Origin: Candidatus Pacearchaeota archaeon
GTDB taxonomy: Archaea > Nanobdellota > Nanobdellia > Pacearchaeales > GW2011-AR1
Length of the DNA: 28,816 nt
Assembly: GCA_018304205.1 (NCBI GenBank)
Contig: JAGVWR010000021.1
Location: 1-28,816, forward strand
Direction: 5' to 3'
Part shown: one piece after another, positions 1-7,971 of the stretch
Layout: every line of letters begins with the position of its first letter
Numbering within the stretch: position 1 is the stretch's first letter
Program-made: the position numbers and the translations under genes
Notes under the pieces: generated by a model
Seen by the model: the letters and a program-made list of their open reading frames with translations, nothing else
The model's database searches: none
Told to the model about the DNA's origin: nothing

Positions 1-314
1 GCGCTGTCGGTCTGATCCGCAAACTTCACCGTCAATTCAACATAAACAGGAGCAGAATAAGTTAAGTTTCTTAGTTTAGCTATAGTTGGGGTGATTAAAC
101 TCGAACTTCCATCGGCCTCGATTATATTCGGTTTATCTATTCTCACTTTGCCTAAATGAATCTCAACTTCTTCACTTTTCACGTTATCATTAATTTCATT
201 AACAATTTGCTGCATTTTATTCTGGACAAAGTCGTTAAAAGAAAGAAGGTTAGATTCAACAAGACTATGCTGCTCCAAATATTTTTTAACTAAAATATGT
301 TTTTGTTTTTCCAT
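1..314 (-). CDS. rpoB2: DNA-directed RNA polymerase subunit B'' (RpoB2), N-terminal part, cut by the window edge
   Basis: This is the first 104 codons of the archaeal RNA polymerase subunit B'', the N-terminal half of the second-largest subunit, which in many archaea is split into B'' and B'. The ATG at 314-312 follows the rpoH stop codon directly. The translation reads LVKKYLEQHSLVESNLLSFN, then a segment with LGKVRIDKP, EADGSSSLITP and AKLRNLTYSAPVYVELT. This is the conserved start of the subunit, where LRNLTYSAP is highly typical. The rest lies beyond position 1. The gene belongs to an operon with rpoH on its 5' side, the classic archaeal order rpoH-rpoB''-rpoB'-rpoA. The call rests on sequence recognition and neighbour order and is secure. 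Confidence 0.93.
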   Translation of the reverse strand, partial: MEKQKHILVKKYLEQHSLVESNLLSFNDFVQNKMQQIVNEINDNVKSEEVEIHLGKVRIDKPNIIEADGSSSLITPTIAKLRNLTYSAPVYVELTVKFADQTDS

Positions 315-521
315 TTACACAACCACCCTATAATGCACATTTATTTTGTCTTCCTCTTTTCTTTCAATCTTAAGAATATCACCACCAACTATTCCTTCAG
401 GAATACCAGGATCGGTCGCTTTTATTTTAGGTATCTGAGAAAGAGTAATCCTATACTTTTCAAGTAACTTTTTCACCTCGTCTGGTTTCAATTTTGTGTG
501 CTTTGGCTGAAGGATGTGCAT
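315..521 (-). CDS. rpoH: DNA-directed RNA polymerase subunit H (RpoH/Rpb5 C-terminal homologue)
   Basis: This is the small assembly subunit of archaeal RNA polymerase, equivalent to the C-terminal domain of eukaryotic Rpb5. The 68-residue product starts MHILQPKHTKLKPDEVKKLL and continues with YRI, QIPKIKATDP, GGDILKIERK and the terminal YRVVV. These match the family pattern LVPKH, LPKIKASDP, GDVVKIIRKS, YYRLVV. A GTG at 572 would give 85 residues. I prefer the ATG at 521 because the TATA-like box at 578-589 should start transcription near 558, downstream of that GTG, and because the conserved region starts almost at this ATG. The stop codon abuts the rpoB'' ATG with no spacer, so the two are certainly cotranscribed. 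Confidence 0.9.
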   Translation of the reverse strand: MHILQPKHTKLKPDEVKKLLEKYRITLSQIPKIKATDPGIPEGIVGGDILKIERKEEDKINVHYRVVV

Positions 522-577
522 AATTTTTGACGTGATAGCGATTTTGTTAATTATGATAAAAATTGCGTTCACAATGG

Positions 578-589
578 TTTAATATAAAG
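578..589 (-). promoter_or_regulatory. Likely TATA box of the rpoH-rpoB'' operon
   Basis: On the minus strand the sequence reads CTTTATATTAAA, a good archaeal TATA element. Transcription would begin near 558, giving a leader of roughly 37 bases before the preferred rpoH ATG. A weaker AT-rich box lies at about 555-564. The remainder of 590-768 is very AT-rich and holds no ORF or RNA that I can support. It contains a short inverted repeat, TGGC/GCCA, near 655-672. Confidence 0.5.
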
Positions 590-768
590 ACATAAAACTG
601 CCTTTTTAAATTTTTCTATTAAAACGTAAAATAATGTCTAAATCAACCCTTATTGGCCTGTTTAAGCCATACAAAAACTAATAAAATATATAAGACCTCC
701 AAATATATAAACATTTCTGTAAAAACGAGACTATCTAATGAAAATTGTTAAATTTTTGTTTTAATGAG

Positions 769-2226
769 TTAAAACTTTCCACCGAAAGATCTTCCTCCAC
801 CGCCAAAGCCTCCACCGAAAGATCTTCCTCCACCGCCAAAGCCTCCACCAAGACTTCCCAGGCTGCTTCCATAACTACTTCTTGAAGGAGATCGATAGGT
901 ATACCCACTACTTCCAGAATCATGAGAATAACTTGAAACAGGTACGGGCTTCAAAGAGTGATTTCTTTGTACAGTTGTTAGAACATGGCCTTTGTCATGT
1001 TGGCCAAGCATATAGCCAATTAATAATTCATTAATTCTAAATGTATCAGGAAATTGAGATCTACTCGAATCATATTTATTTGTTTTAAAATCAAGATCTA
1101 TTTCTTTTAATCTACTCAATCTATCACTTGCATTTCTATAAAGACCATTAAGTCTATTTATTTTTTCATTTTCAGAACTTATTCTTGAGTTTATGTCTTC
1201 AAGTTGCACAACATAACCGTCATCTTCAGGAGAAGGTGTTTTTCTTGCGCGGTCTCTTAATTCTTCTATAGTTTCTTTTGCGATAAAGTTTGCTGCCTCA
1301 TTAACAACTTTTTCATAATATCCATCTTTTGTATTCATCGCCTTCTGTTCATTAACGTAACTTACTTTGCTTGTGTTCAAAAGTTCTAGTGCACTGTTTA
1401 TATGATTTTTTTCGACAATCAATTTATTTTCCTCTTCTATTAATTCAGGAAGTTTATATTTAGTCGCAACTTTATTTTCCATTTGTTCTAATTGATCGGC
1501 AAGTTTTTCTAAATTAGCAATTCTCTCATTTACTTTTTCTCTAGCCAAATTAGGTTTAGTTACAAGATAATCGTAATTCTTCTTATTTTCAGCAAAATTA
1601 ACTATATTAGCTACAAATCTATCTAAAAATTTAATTAATCTGTTGCCTGGCTCATAATAATCAGAGCCAAACTCTCTATTTACAAGATATTTAAACAAAG
1701 AATCATCATACATTTTTAATTTCTCATCAGCATCTTTCTGAATAATTTCAATTCTTGCTCTATTCTTATCAACTTTTATCTTTAGTTCATCGGCTTTTGA
1801 TTTCAAAACTTTATAATTTTCATCGGAATTAAGTTCTTCACCAATATTTTTTTCAACTTTTTCTTTTAAGTTATTTTTTTCTTCTATTCTAGAATTTACT
1901 AATTCCATCTTATCATGTGATTTACTTATCTGATTTGTGCTCTCTTTAATAAGACTAGTTAATTTAGAATTTCTTTCTCTTTTTTGATCAAATATTTCCG
2001 TAAGTCTCCCCTCTATTTCATCTAAAGCATCATGTCTTATCGTAGAATCTGTTAATTCAGGAAGATATATTTTAGCTAAATTAAAACACACTTCATTTCT
2101 TCTTAACAATAAATCCTTAACAACTGCCCGAGAAGAATCTAATTCTCCACCAGTAGAGGATATTTCTTTCTCAATCTCATTAACTTTGCTAGTTAATGAC
2201 GAGTAAACGCTATTTCCGCTTAACAT
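769..2226 (-). CDS. Coiled-coil protein with glycine/phenylalanine/serine-rich C-terminal tail
   Basis: I do not recognise an enzyme here. The 485-residue product is hydrophilic and almost entirely helical. Heptad-like runs of Leu/Ile with Lys/Glu fill roughly residues 10-175 and 215-400, so a long coiled coil is expected. There is no signal peptide and no membrane segment. The last 60 residues change character: a Ser/Tyr-rich stretch is followed by GGGFGGGGRSFGGGFGGGGR and SFGGKF, encoded by a perfect 33-base direct repeat. Such tails occur on bacterial envelope-stress and TPM-domain proteins, but no TPM domain is visible. The ATG overlaps the stop of the upstream DUF6384-like gene (TAATG), so the two are translationally coupled and probably work together at the membrane. 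Family assignment is open. Confidence 0.75.
   Translation of the reverse strand: MLSGNSVYSSLTSKVNEIEKEISSTGGELDSSRAVVKDLLLRRNEVCFNLAKIYLPELTDSTIRHDALDEIEGRLTEIFDQKRERNSKLTSLIKESTNQISKSHDKMELVNSRIEEKNNLKEKVEKNIGEELNSDENYKVLKSKADELKIKVDKNRARIEIIQKDADEKLKMYDDSLFKYLVNREFGSDYYEPGNRLIKFLDRFVANIVNFAENKKNYDYLVTKPNLAREKVNERIANLEKLADQLEQMENKVATKYKLPELIEEENKLIVEKNHINSALELLNTSKVSYVNEQKAMNTKDGYYEKVVNEAANFIAKETIEELRDRARKTPSPEDDGYVVQLEDINSRISSENEKINRLNGLYRNASDRLSRLKEIDLDFKTNKYDSSRSQFPDTFRINELLIGYMLGQHDKGHVLTTVQRNHSLKPVPVSSYSHDSGSSGYTYRSPSRSSYGSSLGSLGGGFGGGGRSFGGGFGGGGRSFGGKF
778..843 (-). repeat. Perfect 33-bp tandem repeat, two copies, in coding sequence
   Basis: Positions 778-810 and 811-843 are identical 33-base units that encode two copies of an 11-residue Gly/Phe/Arg/Ser motif at the C-terminus of the coiled-coil protein. 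The absence of any silent change between copies points to a recent duplication or to gene conversion. Confidence 0.9.
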
Positions 2227-3755
2227 TATCTATCAATGCCCTCCCCAAAATAAGTTAATTGTCCAAGTCTATTGATATGATATCCATCATTACCAGTAAG
2301 CATAGTGCCTAAGTCTAAATATCCTTTTCTTTTTTCTCCAAAAACTCTATTTTCAGCATTTCCTCTCCTAGTGCTATTGTCTAATCTGTCATTATCCATT
2401 TTATCTTCCTTTATTCTTTCAAAAACTTCTCCTGGAATTCTTTCAGCCCACTTGTTTGTTACTTTAGAATATCTATTATCATATTCATCAATAACGCGAA
2501 CATTTACTGGAGAATGATTTGAATCATAAGCCTCAACAACTACAAAATAATCATAAGCACCATGAACTTTTTTACTTTCATAATGAAATCCAGTCATTCC
2601 ATTTTCAACAATTAATAATTTGTAATCTTGTTTTAAAATTGCTTCGAGATTTTGTAATTTACCAACAACATCTCTTAGGTTTGCAACGTCTGCAGTTCTA
2701 ACATAATTTTGAGCTTGCTGAAAATGTTGATTCTTCATGTCTTTTGCCATCTGTTCAATAGCTACAGCCTCAATAGCACCAGAATACTTATCAAGGTCAG
2801 ACAATAAACCTTGGAAAGAGTCTATATCTCCTCTTAGTCCAGTCAATTGATTAACGGAATTTTGTGCTTCCGCCAAATTTCTATTTTTAATGCTTGCAAC
2901 TCCATCAGCATAGAACTTTTCAGCCCTCATTAGAAACACCGGAGCGGGCTTAGCAGTTTTTACTTGTGTCATCAAATTTTCTAAGTTTTTTCCAACTAAA
3001 GCAAAAATTTCCTGATTTTTTAATACCTCAAATGCATCGTTTCTTTTTGAATCAACTTCTCCTAAAACACTATCGATTCTCGCCAAACTTTCCCCAACAG
3101 ATTTATAATTCCCCTCATTAACAAATTCATCAGCTTGTCCATTTAAACAATAATCTTCAAAGAAAGAATCAGTTTCCGTTAATCTACTCAATCCTACTCT
3201 TTGAAATTCTTTAAGTTGATTTCTTTCAGATTCTGGAAGATCAATTACTACAGATGAAGATGAAAAGCTATTTAATGAAACTTCTAAGTCGCTTCTTAAT
3301 GAATACGACCTTTCAACTCCACCTTCAACTTGTCTCTCAAGCCTTTTTAAATTTGCATGATTAATTACTTTTGCGCCAATACCGACTACAGCTATTCCAA
3401 TCACTACAGCAGCAGCCGGAGCAATAATTCTCTTTGCAATCCATCCTCTGTTGATATAAGATTTGGCAAATTTGTAGGATAAATCATTTTTAGCAGATTT
3501 AAATTCTCCTCTTCTTGAAATATAAATTTCTGCAGCCTTGTCAATTTGTAGATCGCTTAGATTTTCTTTTCCAGAAATCGCATTATATTCTCTCAACTCT
3601 TTTTTTACATTTTCTTTCCAATCATCAATATCCAAAATTTCTTCAATAGACTCATCTTTCAAATGCTGTGTTTCGGCAATATTAAGAATAGTTGTTAATT
3701 CACTTAAACTTACATTATTTCTTAAGGGGTCAATTTCGCTAGACGAAACATTCAT
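2226..3755 (-). CDS. Membrane-anchored protein resembling bacterial DUF6384 family
   Basis: This is a 509-residue protein with one clear membrane segment at about residues 112-132 (IIAPAAAVVIGIAVVGIGAK). Before it lies a roughly 100-residue helical domain (LSELTTILNIAETQHL ... DKAAEIYISRRGEF ... FAKSYINRGW), and after it a helical region of about 250 residues. The C-terminal domain has YDYFVVVEAYD, then KWAERIPGEVFERIKEDK, then FGEKRKGYLDLG (about 436-478). Both the N-terminal helices ending in a Y-hydrophobic-x-RGW motif and this C-terminal pattern match what I remember of DUF6384, a family of unknown function known mainly from bacteria. I start at the ATG at 3755. The track-style TTG two codons upstream is less likely, because a TATA box centred near 3783 fits a leaderless start at 3755. 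The product is coupled to the coiled-coil gene downstream. The DUF match is from memory. Confidence 0.7.
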   Translation of the reverse strand: MNVSSSEIDPLRNNVSLSELTTILNIAETQHLKDESIEEILDIDDWKENVKKELREYNAISGKENLSDLQIDKAAEIYISRRGEFKSAKNDLSYKFAKSYINRGWIAKRIIAPAAAVVIGIAVVGIGAKVINHANLKRLERQVEGGVERSYSLRSDLEVSLNSFSSSSVVIDLPESERNQLKEFQRVGLSRLTETDSFFEDYCLNGQADEFVNEGNYKSVGESLARIDSVLGEVDSKRNDAFEVLKNQEIFALVGKNLENLMTQVKTAKPAPVFLMRAEKFYADGVASIKNRNLAEAQNSVNQLTGLRGDIDSFQGLLSDLDKYSGAIEAVAIEQMAKDMKNQHFQQAQNYVRTADVANLRDVVGKLQNLEAILKQDYKLLIVENGMTGFHYESKKVHGAYDYFVVVEAYDSNHSPVNVRVIDEYDNRYSKVTNKWAERIPGEVFERIKEDKMDNDRLDNSTRRGNAENRVFGEKRKGYLDLGTMLTGNDGYHINRLGQLTYFGEGIDR

Positions 3756-3775
3756 GTGCAATTAACATTATTCCC

Positions 3776-3840
3776 CATTTATAAATATTTCTAAAGTGCT
3801 ACCATTTCAAAGATAATACAAAATAGAAATATTTAAATAG
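3776..3840. promoter_or_regulatory. Divergent TATA boxes for the DUF6384-like operon (-) and the helical protein gene (+)
   Basis: On the minus strand AAATATTTATAAATG spans 3776-3790, about 28 bases before the ATG at 3755. On the plus strand ATATTTAAATAG spans 3829-3840, about 27 bases before the ATG at 3861. Both distances fit leaderless transcripts. The two boxes are only 40 bases apart, so one regulator could control both directions. Confidence 0.6.
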
Positions 3841-3860
3841 TAAATGAAAAGAAATATTTG

Positions 3861-5087
3861 ATGGTCACCCAAATGTCTGCAATTGAACCTTTATTAAAAA
3901 AAGGTTTAAACGTTCTAAGTAAATTTGGAATAAATTTTGAAACAAAACCAGAAGATGCTGGTCTTGTTAGATTATTAGAGGGAATCTCACATATAGATAA
4001 ACCGAGAGTGCTTGCAATTGCAAGGACCGCACAATATATCGGAGTTTTTAATGAAGCAGTCAATGAAAATATTGATGCAGTTAATTACTCGGATAGATAT
4101 AAAGATATTAATAAGATTTTTGATAGCATAATTTCTGATGCTCAAACTAGATTTAACCAAGCAGAGAGCGATAATGAATTAAGTTACACAGAAAAATTGA
4201 GAAACTTCTGTGTTGATATAACTAAAGGTTCTATACATGATAGATTTGAAGAGATAAGAAAATTATACAAAGACGTTACATTTGATACCGAAGAACAGAT
4301 AAAAAAAGAAAAAGAAACAATCGAAGCTTATACTTCTTTCAGATTTGCTGTAAAAAATGCTTCTATAGTTTCAGATGAAGTTGTTAAAATACAAAAACGC
4401 AATTTGGAGAAGATTCAAGAGGCTTATGAAGCAAGTTCAACCTTATTAGAAAAATATCAAAAAAGAAAAGTAATTGATGCCGTTGAAAAAGGAAAACTAG
4501 AACTGGCAAGAGACAAAGCAAGGGATGAATTCAAAAAGCAGGATAGTGATTACAATTTAGTTATCAAGACTTCTTTAGTATTAAGCCAGCTATATGACGG
4601 AGGGGATGCGGTTTACGCCAAGTCTTCACAAATAACTGAAGCAAAAGTATTACAGCATCAAAATTTAGTTACCACATACACTTTAGCTTCAACAATCATA
4701 ACAGGTTTGGATAATGCAATTAATGCCTTGCTTGGATTACATGAAGCAACAGAAGTCTCTAAAGAAACAAGAGAAGTTATGAACAGAGGATTAGAATTTT
4801 TGGCAAAAACAGGCAACCAAGTTATGTTAGATGCAGTAAAAGAAGCAACAAGACCAACATTAGAACCTGCGGCAATCAAGCAATTGTTCGATTCATTAGC
4901 AGATGCTCAGAAGAAAAGCTATGCAATTATTTCAGAGCAAAGAGCTCTTTCATTAAAAGCAAGAGAAGAGATATCAGATTATGCAATTAAGACTGCATCA
5001 GAAATTGCAGATATAACAGACAAGTACATCAAGGGAGAATTAAAATCAACACCTGTCGAAGAAAAACCTAAAGAACTTACAGCTTAA
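3861..5087 (+). CDS. All-helical cytosolic protein, divergent partner of the DUF6384-like operon
   Basis: This 408-residue protein has no signal peptide and no membrane segment. It is rich in Ala, Glu, Lys and Gln and is predicted to be nearly all helix, with long amphipathic stretches at about 100-230 and 235-390. The final 20 residues (KSTPVEEKPKELTA region) look disordered. The general plan recalls the helical TelA (toxic-anion-resistance) proteins that accompany bacterial stress operons, but I see no signature motif and do not assign it there. I chose the ATG at 3861 over the TTG at 3858 because it lies 27 bases from the TATA box. Sharing a short divergent promoter region with the DUF6384-like membrane protein suggests a joint role. 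No known function is claimed. Confidence 0.75.
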   Translation: MVTQMSAIEPLLKKGLNVLSKFGINFETKPEDAGLVRLLEGISHIDKPRVLAIARTAQYIGVFNEAVNENIDAVNYSDRYKDINKIFDSIISDAQTRFNQAESDNELSYTEKLRNFCVDITKGSIHDRFEEIRKLYKDVTFDTEEQIKKEKETIEAYTSFRFAVKNASIVSDEVVKIQKRNLEKIQEAYEASSTLLEKYQKRKVIDAVEKGKLELARDKARDEFKKQDSDYNLVIKTSLVLSQLYDGGDAVYAKSSQITEAKVLQHQNLVTTYTLASTIITGLDNAINALLGLHEATEVSKETREVMNRGLEFLAKTGNQVMLDAVKEATRPTLEPAAIKQLFDSLADAQKKSYAIISEQRALSLKAREEISDYAIKTASEIADITDKYIKGELKSTPVEEKPKELTA

Positions 5088-5176
5088 ATTTTCCTATTTA
5101 ATTTCTTGTTTAGTATAATTGCTAAGATATTTTTCTAAATTAATCTTATATCCTCTCTAAATTAAAAATATAGAAA

Positions 5177-5320
5177 TGGCCCCGAGGGGATTTGAACCCC
5201 CGACACCTGGCTCTCTTCACTACTTCAGGAATTCTAGTTTTCTGAACTCCTAGAAGCTCTTTTTCTAAAAGAGCTTGTAGTTAAAAGGCCAGTGCTCTAA
5301 CCAGGCTGAGCTACGGAGCC
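5177..5320 (-). tRNA. tRNA-Lys (UUU) with a 69-nt intron at position 37/38
   Basis: The mature tRNA is 75 nt: acceptor GGCTCCG paired with CGGGGCC, D-arm GCTC-AGCCTGGTTA-GAGC, anticodon stem CTGGC/GCCAG with loop CTTTTAA (anticodon TTT), and T-loop TTCAAAT. The exons are 5282-5320 and 5177-5212; the intron is 5213-5281. The splice site is a bulge-helix-bulge: central helix CUUU/GAAG, 3-nt bulges UAA and AGA, flanked by CTGGC/GCCAG outside and CUAC/GUAG inside. Cutting between the second and third bulge bases gives the canonical 37/38 junction. Inside the intron are a perfect 10-bp hairpin (AAGCTCTTTT/AAAAGAGCTT) and a second, 7-bp hairpin with one G-U pair. CCA is not encoded. A TATA box lies upstream at 5348-5357. 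Confidence 0.95.
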
Positions 5321-5347
5321 ACCATTGATTATTAAGAAAAAAAGTTG

Positions 5348-5357
5348 TTATTTAAAT
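5348..5357 (-). promoter_or_regulatory. TATA box for tRNA-Lys
   Basis: GATTTAAATA on the minus strand is centred about 27 bases upstream of a start just before the tRNA 5' end at 5320. It sits directly after the stop codon of the phosphoribosyltransferase gene, so the tRNA has its own promoter. Confidence 0.55.
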
Positions 5358-5359
5358 CT

Positions 5360-6046
5360 TTATAAGACAAGTTTTATCCTCTTTGATCTTTCCGTCCCAT
5401 ACATTTCATACTCTTTCTCAATTTTTTTACCTACCTCCTTTCCAGGATTTAGTTTCTCATAAACCTTTGGCAAAATTCTAAATGCATTTGTCATATACCA
5501 ATAGGGAATGTTATTTTTCTTCCGTATTCCAAGTCCATTGTTTTCTGATTGCTCTCTGTTTATTAATATGACTCCGCCAATCACATCCACTTTAGAACGA
5601 ATCAATTTTTCAATTGCTCCTTCTAAACTTTCTCCAGTTGTTAAACTGTCTTCAATAATTATTGTTTTACCTTTAGGAAAACCAACAAAGTTACTCTGTT
5701 TATAATCTTCTTCTTTAATTTTTCCTCTAAACATGGAAAAAGTATATTCTTTTCTTGCAAAATTGTGATTTCTAGCCCATTCGTATTGAGTTAAGATTCC
5801 CAGAGGTGTAGCACCTTCAGGTACCCCAATAATAGATTTCGTTTCTGGTATGTTTTCTTCAATAAAAGAAACAATATATCCTGTTAATTCACTTGTTAAA
5901 TAAGAATCATTTAAAATTTCTTCCCAGTCTAAATACCAATGAGACTTTCTCTTTGAGGATAGCATTTTTCCCTCTAAAGAAAACTTATGTATCGAACTAT
6001 TAATAACAAAATTATCAAATTGATCAGGATTAAAAGGTCTGCTCAT
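5360..6046 (-). CDS. Orotate phosphoribosyltransferase-like enzyme
   Basis: This is a type I phosphoribosyltransferase of 228 residues, probably joining orotate to PRPP in pyrimidine synthesis (PyrE-like). The PRPP-binding motif is at 128-140, TIIIEDSLTTGES, with the diagnostic Glu-Asp pair followed by T-T-G. Upstream are IIGVPEGATPLGI at about 72-84, which fits the family's core strand and loop, and KEYTFSMFRGKIKEE at about 99-113, which resembles the flexible-loop Lys/Arg region of OPRT. The C-terminal tail of about 40 residues is longer than usual and very basic. The ATG at 6046 lies 27 bases from a TATA box (6068-6080). The fold is certain. Orotate as substrate is likely but not proven, because other PRTases share the motif. 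Confidence 0.85.
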   Translation of the reverse strand: MSRPFNPDQFDNFVINSSIHKFSLEGKMLSSKRKSHWYLDWEEILNDSYLTSELTGYIVSFIEENIPETKSIIGVPEGATPLGILTQYEWARNHNFARKEYTFSMFRGKIKEEDYKQSNFVGFPKGKTIIIEDSLTTGESLEGAIEKLIRSKVDVIGGVILINREQSENNGLGIRKKNNIPYWYMTNAFRILPKVYEKLNPGKEVGKKIEKEYEMYGTERSKRIKLVL

Positions 6047-6107
6047 ATTTATAGTTAAATTAAAAAGTATATAAATTTACACAAAATATTTTACTAGGAT
6101 TAAGTAA

Positions 6108-6416
6108 TTAAAACGTCTGTTCAATCAATTCCTGTAATTCGTCTTTAGACATAGCTCCAGTAACTCTTTCTACTTGTTCTCCATCCTTAAAGAACAACAG
6201 TGTAGGGATACTCATAACCTCAAACCTTTGCGCAAGTTCATTCTGTTTGTCTACATCAACTTTAGCAAATTTAATATCTTTCATTTCTTTAGAAAGTTCT
6301 TCAACAATCGGACTAAGATACTTACATGGACTGCACCATGCAGCCCAAAAATCTATTACAGAATTGCCCTTTTTAACCGTCGAATCAAAATTTTTTAAGT
6401 TTAGTTCCAAAACCAT
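6108..6416 (-). CDS. trxA: Thioredoxin
   Basis: This 102-residue classical thioredoxin is a cytosolic disulfide reductase. The active site is WCSPC (Cys28 and Cys31), where the usual sequence is WCGPC. The cis-proline is in SIPT (Pro71), and the family features DFWAAWC, KVDVDKQNELAQRFEV and PTLLFFKDGE are all present. The Gly-to-Ser change between the two cysteines may shift the redox potential; this is an inference. A TATA-like CTTTATTAAC at about 6438-6446 lies 26 bases from the ATG. No thioredoxin reductase is visible in the window. Confidence 0.95.
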   Translation of the reverse strand: MVLELNLKNFDSTVKKGNSVIDFWAAWCSPCKYLSPIVEELSKEMKDIKFAKVDVDKQNELAQRFEVMSIPTLLFFKDGEQVERVTGAMSKDELQELIEQTF

Positions 6417-6543
6417 TAATATATTTATAAAAAATAGTTAATAAAGTTTGTGTAACTAACATGGGCATCGTTGGCAAATTTAGTAAAAACTCGTGTTGCT
6501 ATTCAAAAGTTAAATATTAATATAGGGTCGTTTGAATAAATGG

Positions 6544-7146
6544 ATGGATAAAACTTCTCTTTTAAACATTCTAAAGTCTCAAAATCTTCCTGAAAAGATA
6601 GTAAATGTATTTGAAGTCGTTCCGCGTGAAAACTTTGTTCCAGAAAGGCTAGCCGCTTATGCTTATGAAGATCTTGCCCTTCCATTAGAAGACGGATCAA
6701 GCATTTCCCAGCCTTCAACTATAGCGTTCATGCTTTCCTTACTTGATCCAAAACAAAATCAAAAAATACTTGAAATAGGTTCTGGATCAGGCTATGCTCT
6801 CGCACTTATATCTCAAATTATTAAAAATGGGAAAATATTTGGCTTAGAAATAAATAAAGTCCTTGCGATAAAGTCAAAAAGAATCTTAGACAGAGATTCA
6901 AACGTGCAAATATTAAATCGCTCAGGTATAAACGGCCTTCCAGAGTTTGCACCATTTGATAGGATTCTCGTTTCTGCAGCTTTTAACGATCTAAGAATAC
7001 CCTTTGCTATATCAGACCAATTAGCAGACAATGGTATAATGATTGCTCCAGTAAAGTCTTCAATATTTAAACTAGAAAAAATTGACGGAAAACTCAAAGA
7101 AACTCAGTATCCTGGCTTTGCTTTTGTGCCATTTAAAGAAGAATAA
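6544..7146 (+). CDS. pcm: Protein-L-isoaspartate O-methyltransferase
   Basis: This 200-residue enzyme methylates L-isoaspartyl residues with S-adenosylmethionine to start repair of aged proteins. Family signatures are in order: VVPRENFVPE (25-34), AYEDLALPLEDGSSISQPS (40-58), where SISQP is the isoaspartate-specific loop, and the SAM-binding motif LEIGSGSGYALAL (76-88). The later strand region (FDRILVSAAF) follows at about 138-147. I chose the ATG at 6544 over an in-frame TTG at 6532 because the TATA-like TTAAATATTA at 6510-6519 places transcription at about 6542, a leaderless start. The protein is slightly shorter than the usual 210-220 residues but appears complete. Confidence 0.93.
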   Translation: MDKTSLLNILKSQNLPEKIVNVFEVVPRENFVPERLAAYAYEDLALPLEDGSSISQPSTIAFMLSLLDPKQNQKILEIGSGSGYALALISQIIKNGKIFGLEINKVLAIKSKRILDRDSNVQILNRSGINGLPEFAPFDRILVSAAFNDLRIPFAISDQLADNGIMIAPVKSSIFKLEKIDGKLKETQYPGFAFVPFKEE

Positions 7147-7176
7147 TTTTATTAACTGTAAAATGATATTAATTAT

Positions 7177-7971
7177 ATGAAGATAATAAATGCACATGCC
7201 CATGTTTTAAAAAAACCAATAAATAAAGAAATAACAAGAGTAACTTTAAAAGATATAATAAAAGATATGGATGAAGCAGGAGTAGAAAAATCAGTCTTAT
7301 TCTCCGGTTTCATGTTAGGTAATGAATATAGTCTCAAAGAACTAGTAGATTTAATAAAGGGAGATAAAAGATTTGTTATAGCTTCCGGCATAAATCTAGA
7401 CGAAGATATATCAAATCAGTTAAAGGAAACTGAAGAGTATATTAAGAAAGGTTTGGTAAAAGCCTTAAAGATCTATCTCGGATATCAATATTATTATCCT
7501 TATGATGAAAAGTTGAAAGACATTTATAAATTATGCATGAAGTATGATCTTCCAGTAATATTTCATACAGGAGACACGCTGTTTTCCACCGGAAAAATAA
7601 AATATTCTCACCCAATAAACATAGACGAAGTAGCAGTAGAAAACCCGAAGTTAAAGATAATAATTGCCCATCTTGGCAATCCATGGTTTTTAGATACAGC
7701 AGAACTTATTTATAAGAATAAAAATGTTTACGCGGATTTATCCGGTTTATTTTTTGATATAAATGATACTGAATATATAGAATTTTTAAAAAATAAAATA
7801 AAAGAAGTTATAGCCTATTCGCAAGAGAAAGCATCTAAGCTACTTTTTGGAACAGATTTCCCGCTTATCAACGCTAAAGATTATATACGATTCATAAAGA
7901 ACCTAAATTTAGACAAGGAATTAGAAGAGAAGATATTTTATAAAAATGCAGAAAATTTATTTAAGCTCTAA
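7177..7971 (+). CDS. Metal-dependent amidohydrolase, amidohydrolase-2 (TIM-barrel) family
   Basis: This 264-residue hydrolase belongs to the amidohydrolase-2 group, which includes decarboxylases such as ACMSD and various lactone or amide hydrolases. Visible metal ligands are HAH at 7-9, His130 in IFHTGD, His165 in IIIAHLGNPW, and Asp227 in FGTDFPL. Lys98 in KALKIY sits where some members carry a bridging lysine. The family usually has about 280-330 residues, so this is a compact form. The 3' end overlaps the convergent FeeM-like N-acyltransferase gene by 15 bases. An amide hydrolase beside an amide-forming N-acyltransferase could act on the same metabolite; this is an inference. The exact substrate is unknown. 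Confidence 0.85.
   Translation: MKIINAHAHVLKKPINKEITRVTLKDIIKDMDEAGVEKSVLFSGFMLGNEYSLKELVDLIKGDKRFVIASGINLDEDISNQLKETEEYIKKGLVKALKIYLGYQYYYPYDEKLKDIYKLCMKYDLPVIFHTGDTLFSTGKIKYSHPINIDEVAVENPKLKIIIAHLGNPWFLDTAELIYKNKNVYADLSGLFFDINDTEYIEFLKNKIKEVIAYSQEKASKLLFGTDFPLINAKDYIRFIKNLNLDKELEEKIFYKNAENLFKL

Noticed and set aside
778..843. Short direct repeats that could suggest a CRISPR array
   Set aside because: The two 33-base units are adjacent with no spacer and encode in-frame Gly-rich protein repeats.
769..2226. TPM-domain (YgcG-like) protein on the basis of its glycine-rich tail
   Set aside because: There is no signal peptide, no TPM fold region and no membrane helix; only the tail is similar.
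2305..2701. Plus-strand ORFs inside the DUF6384-like gene
   Set aside because: They are antisense shadows of a clearly coding minus-strand gene and have low-complexity hydrophobic translations.
3861..5087. Assignment as TelA tellurite-resistance protein
   Set aside because: Only the helical composition is similar; no diagnostic motif was seen and no TerD-like gene is nearby.
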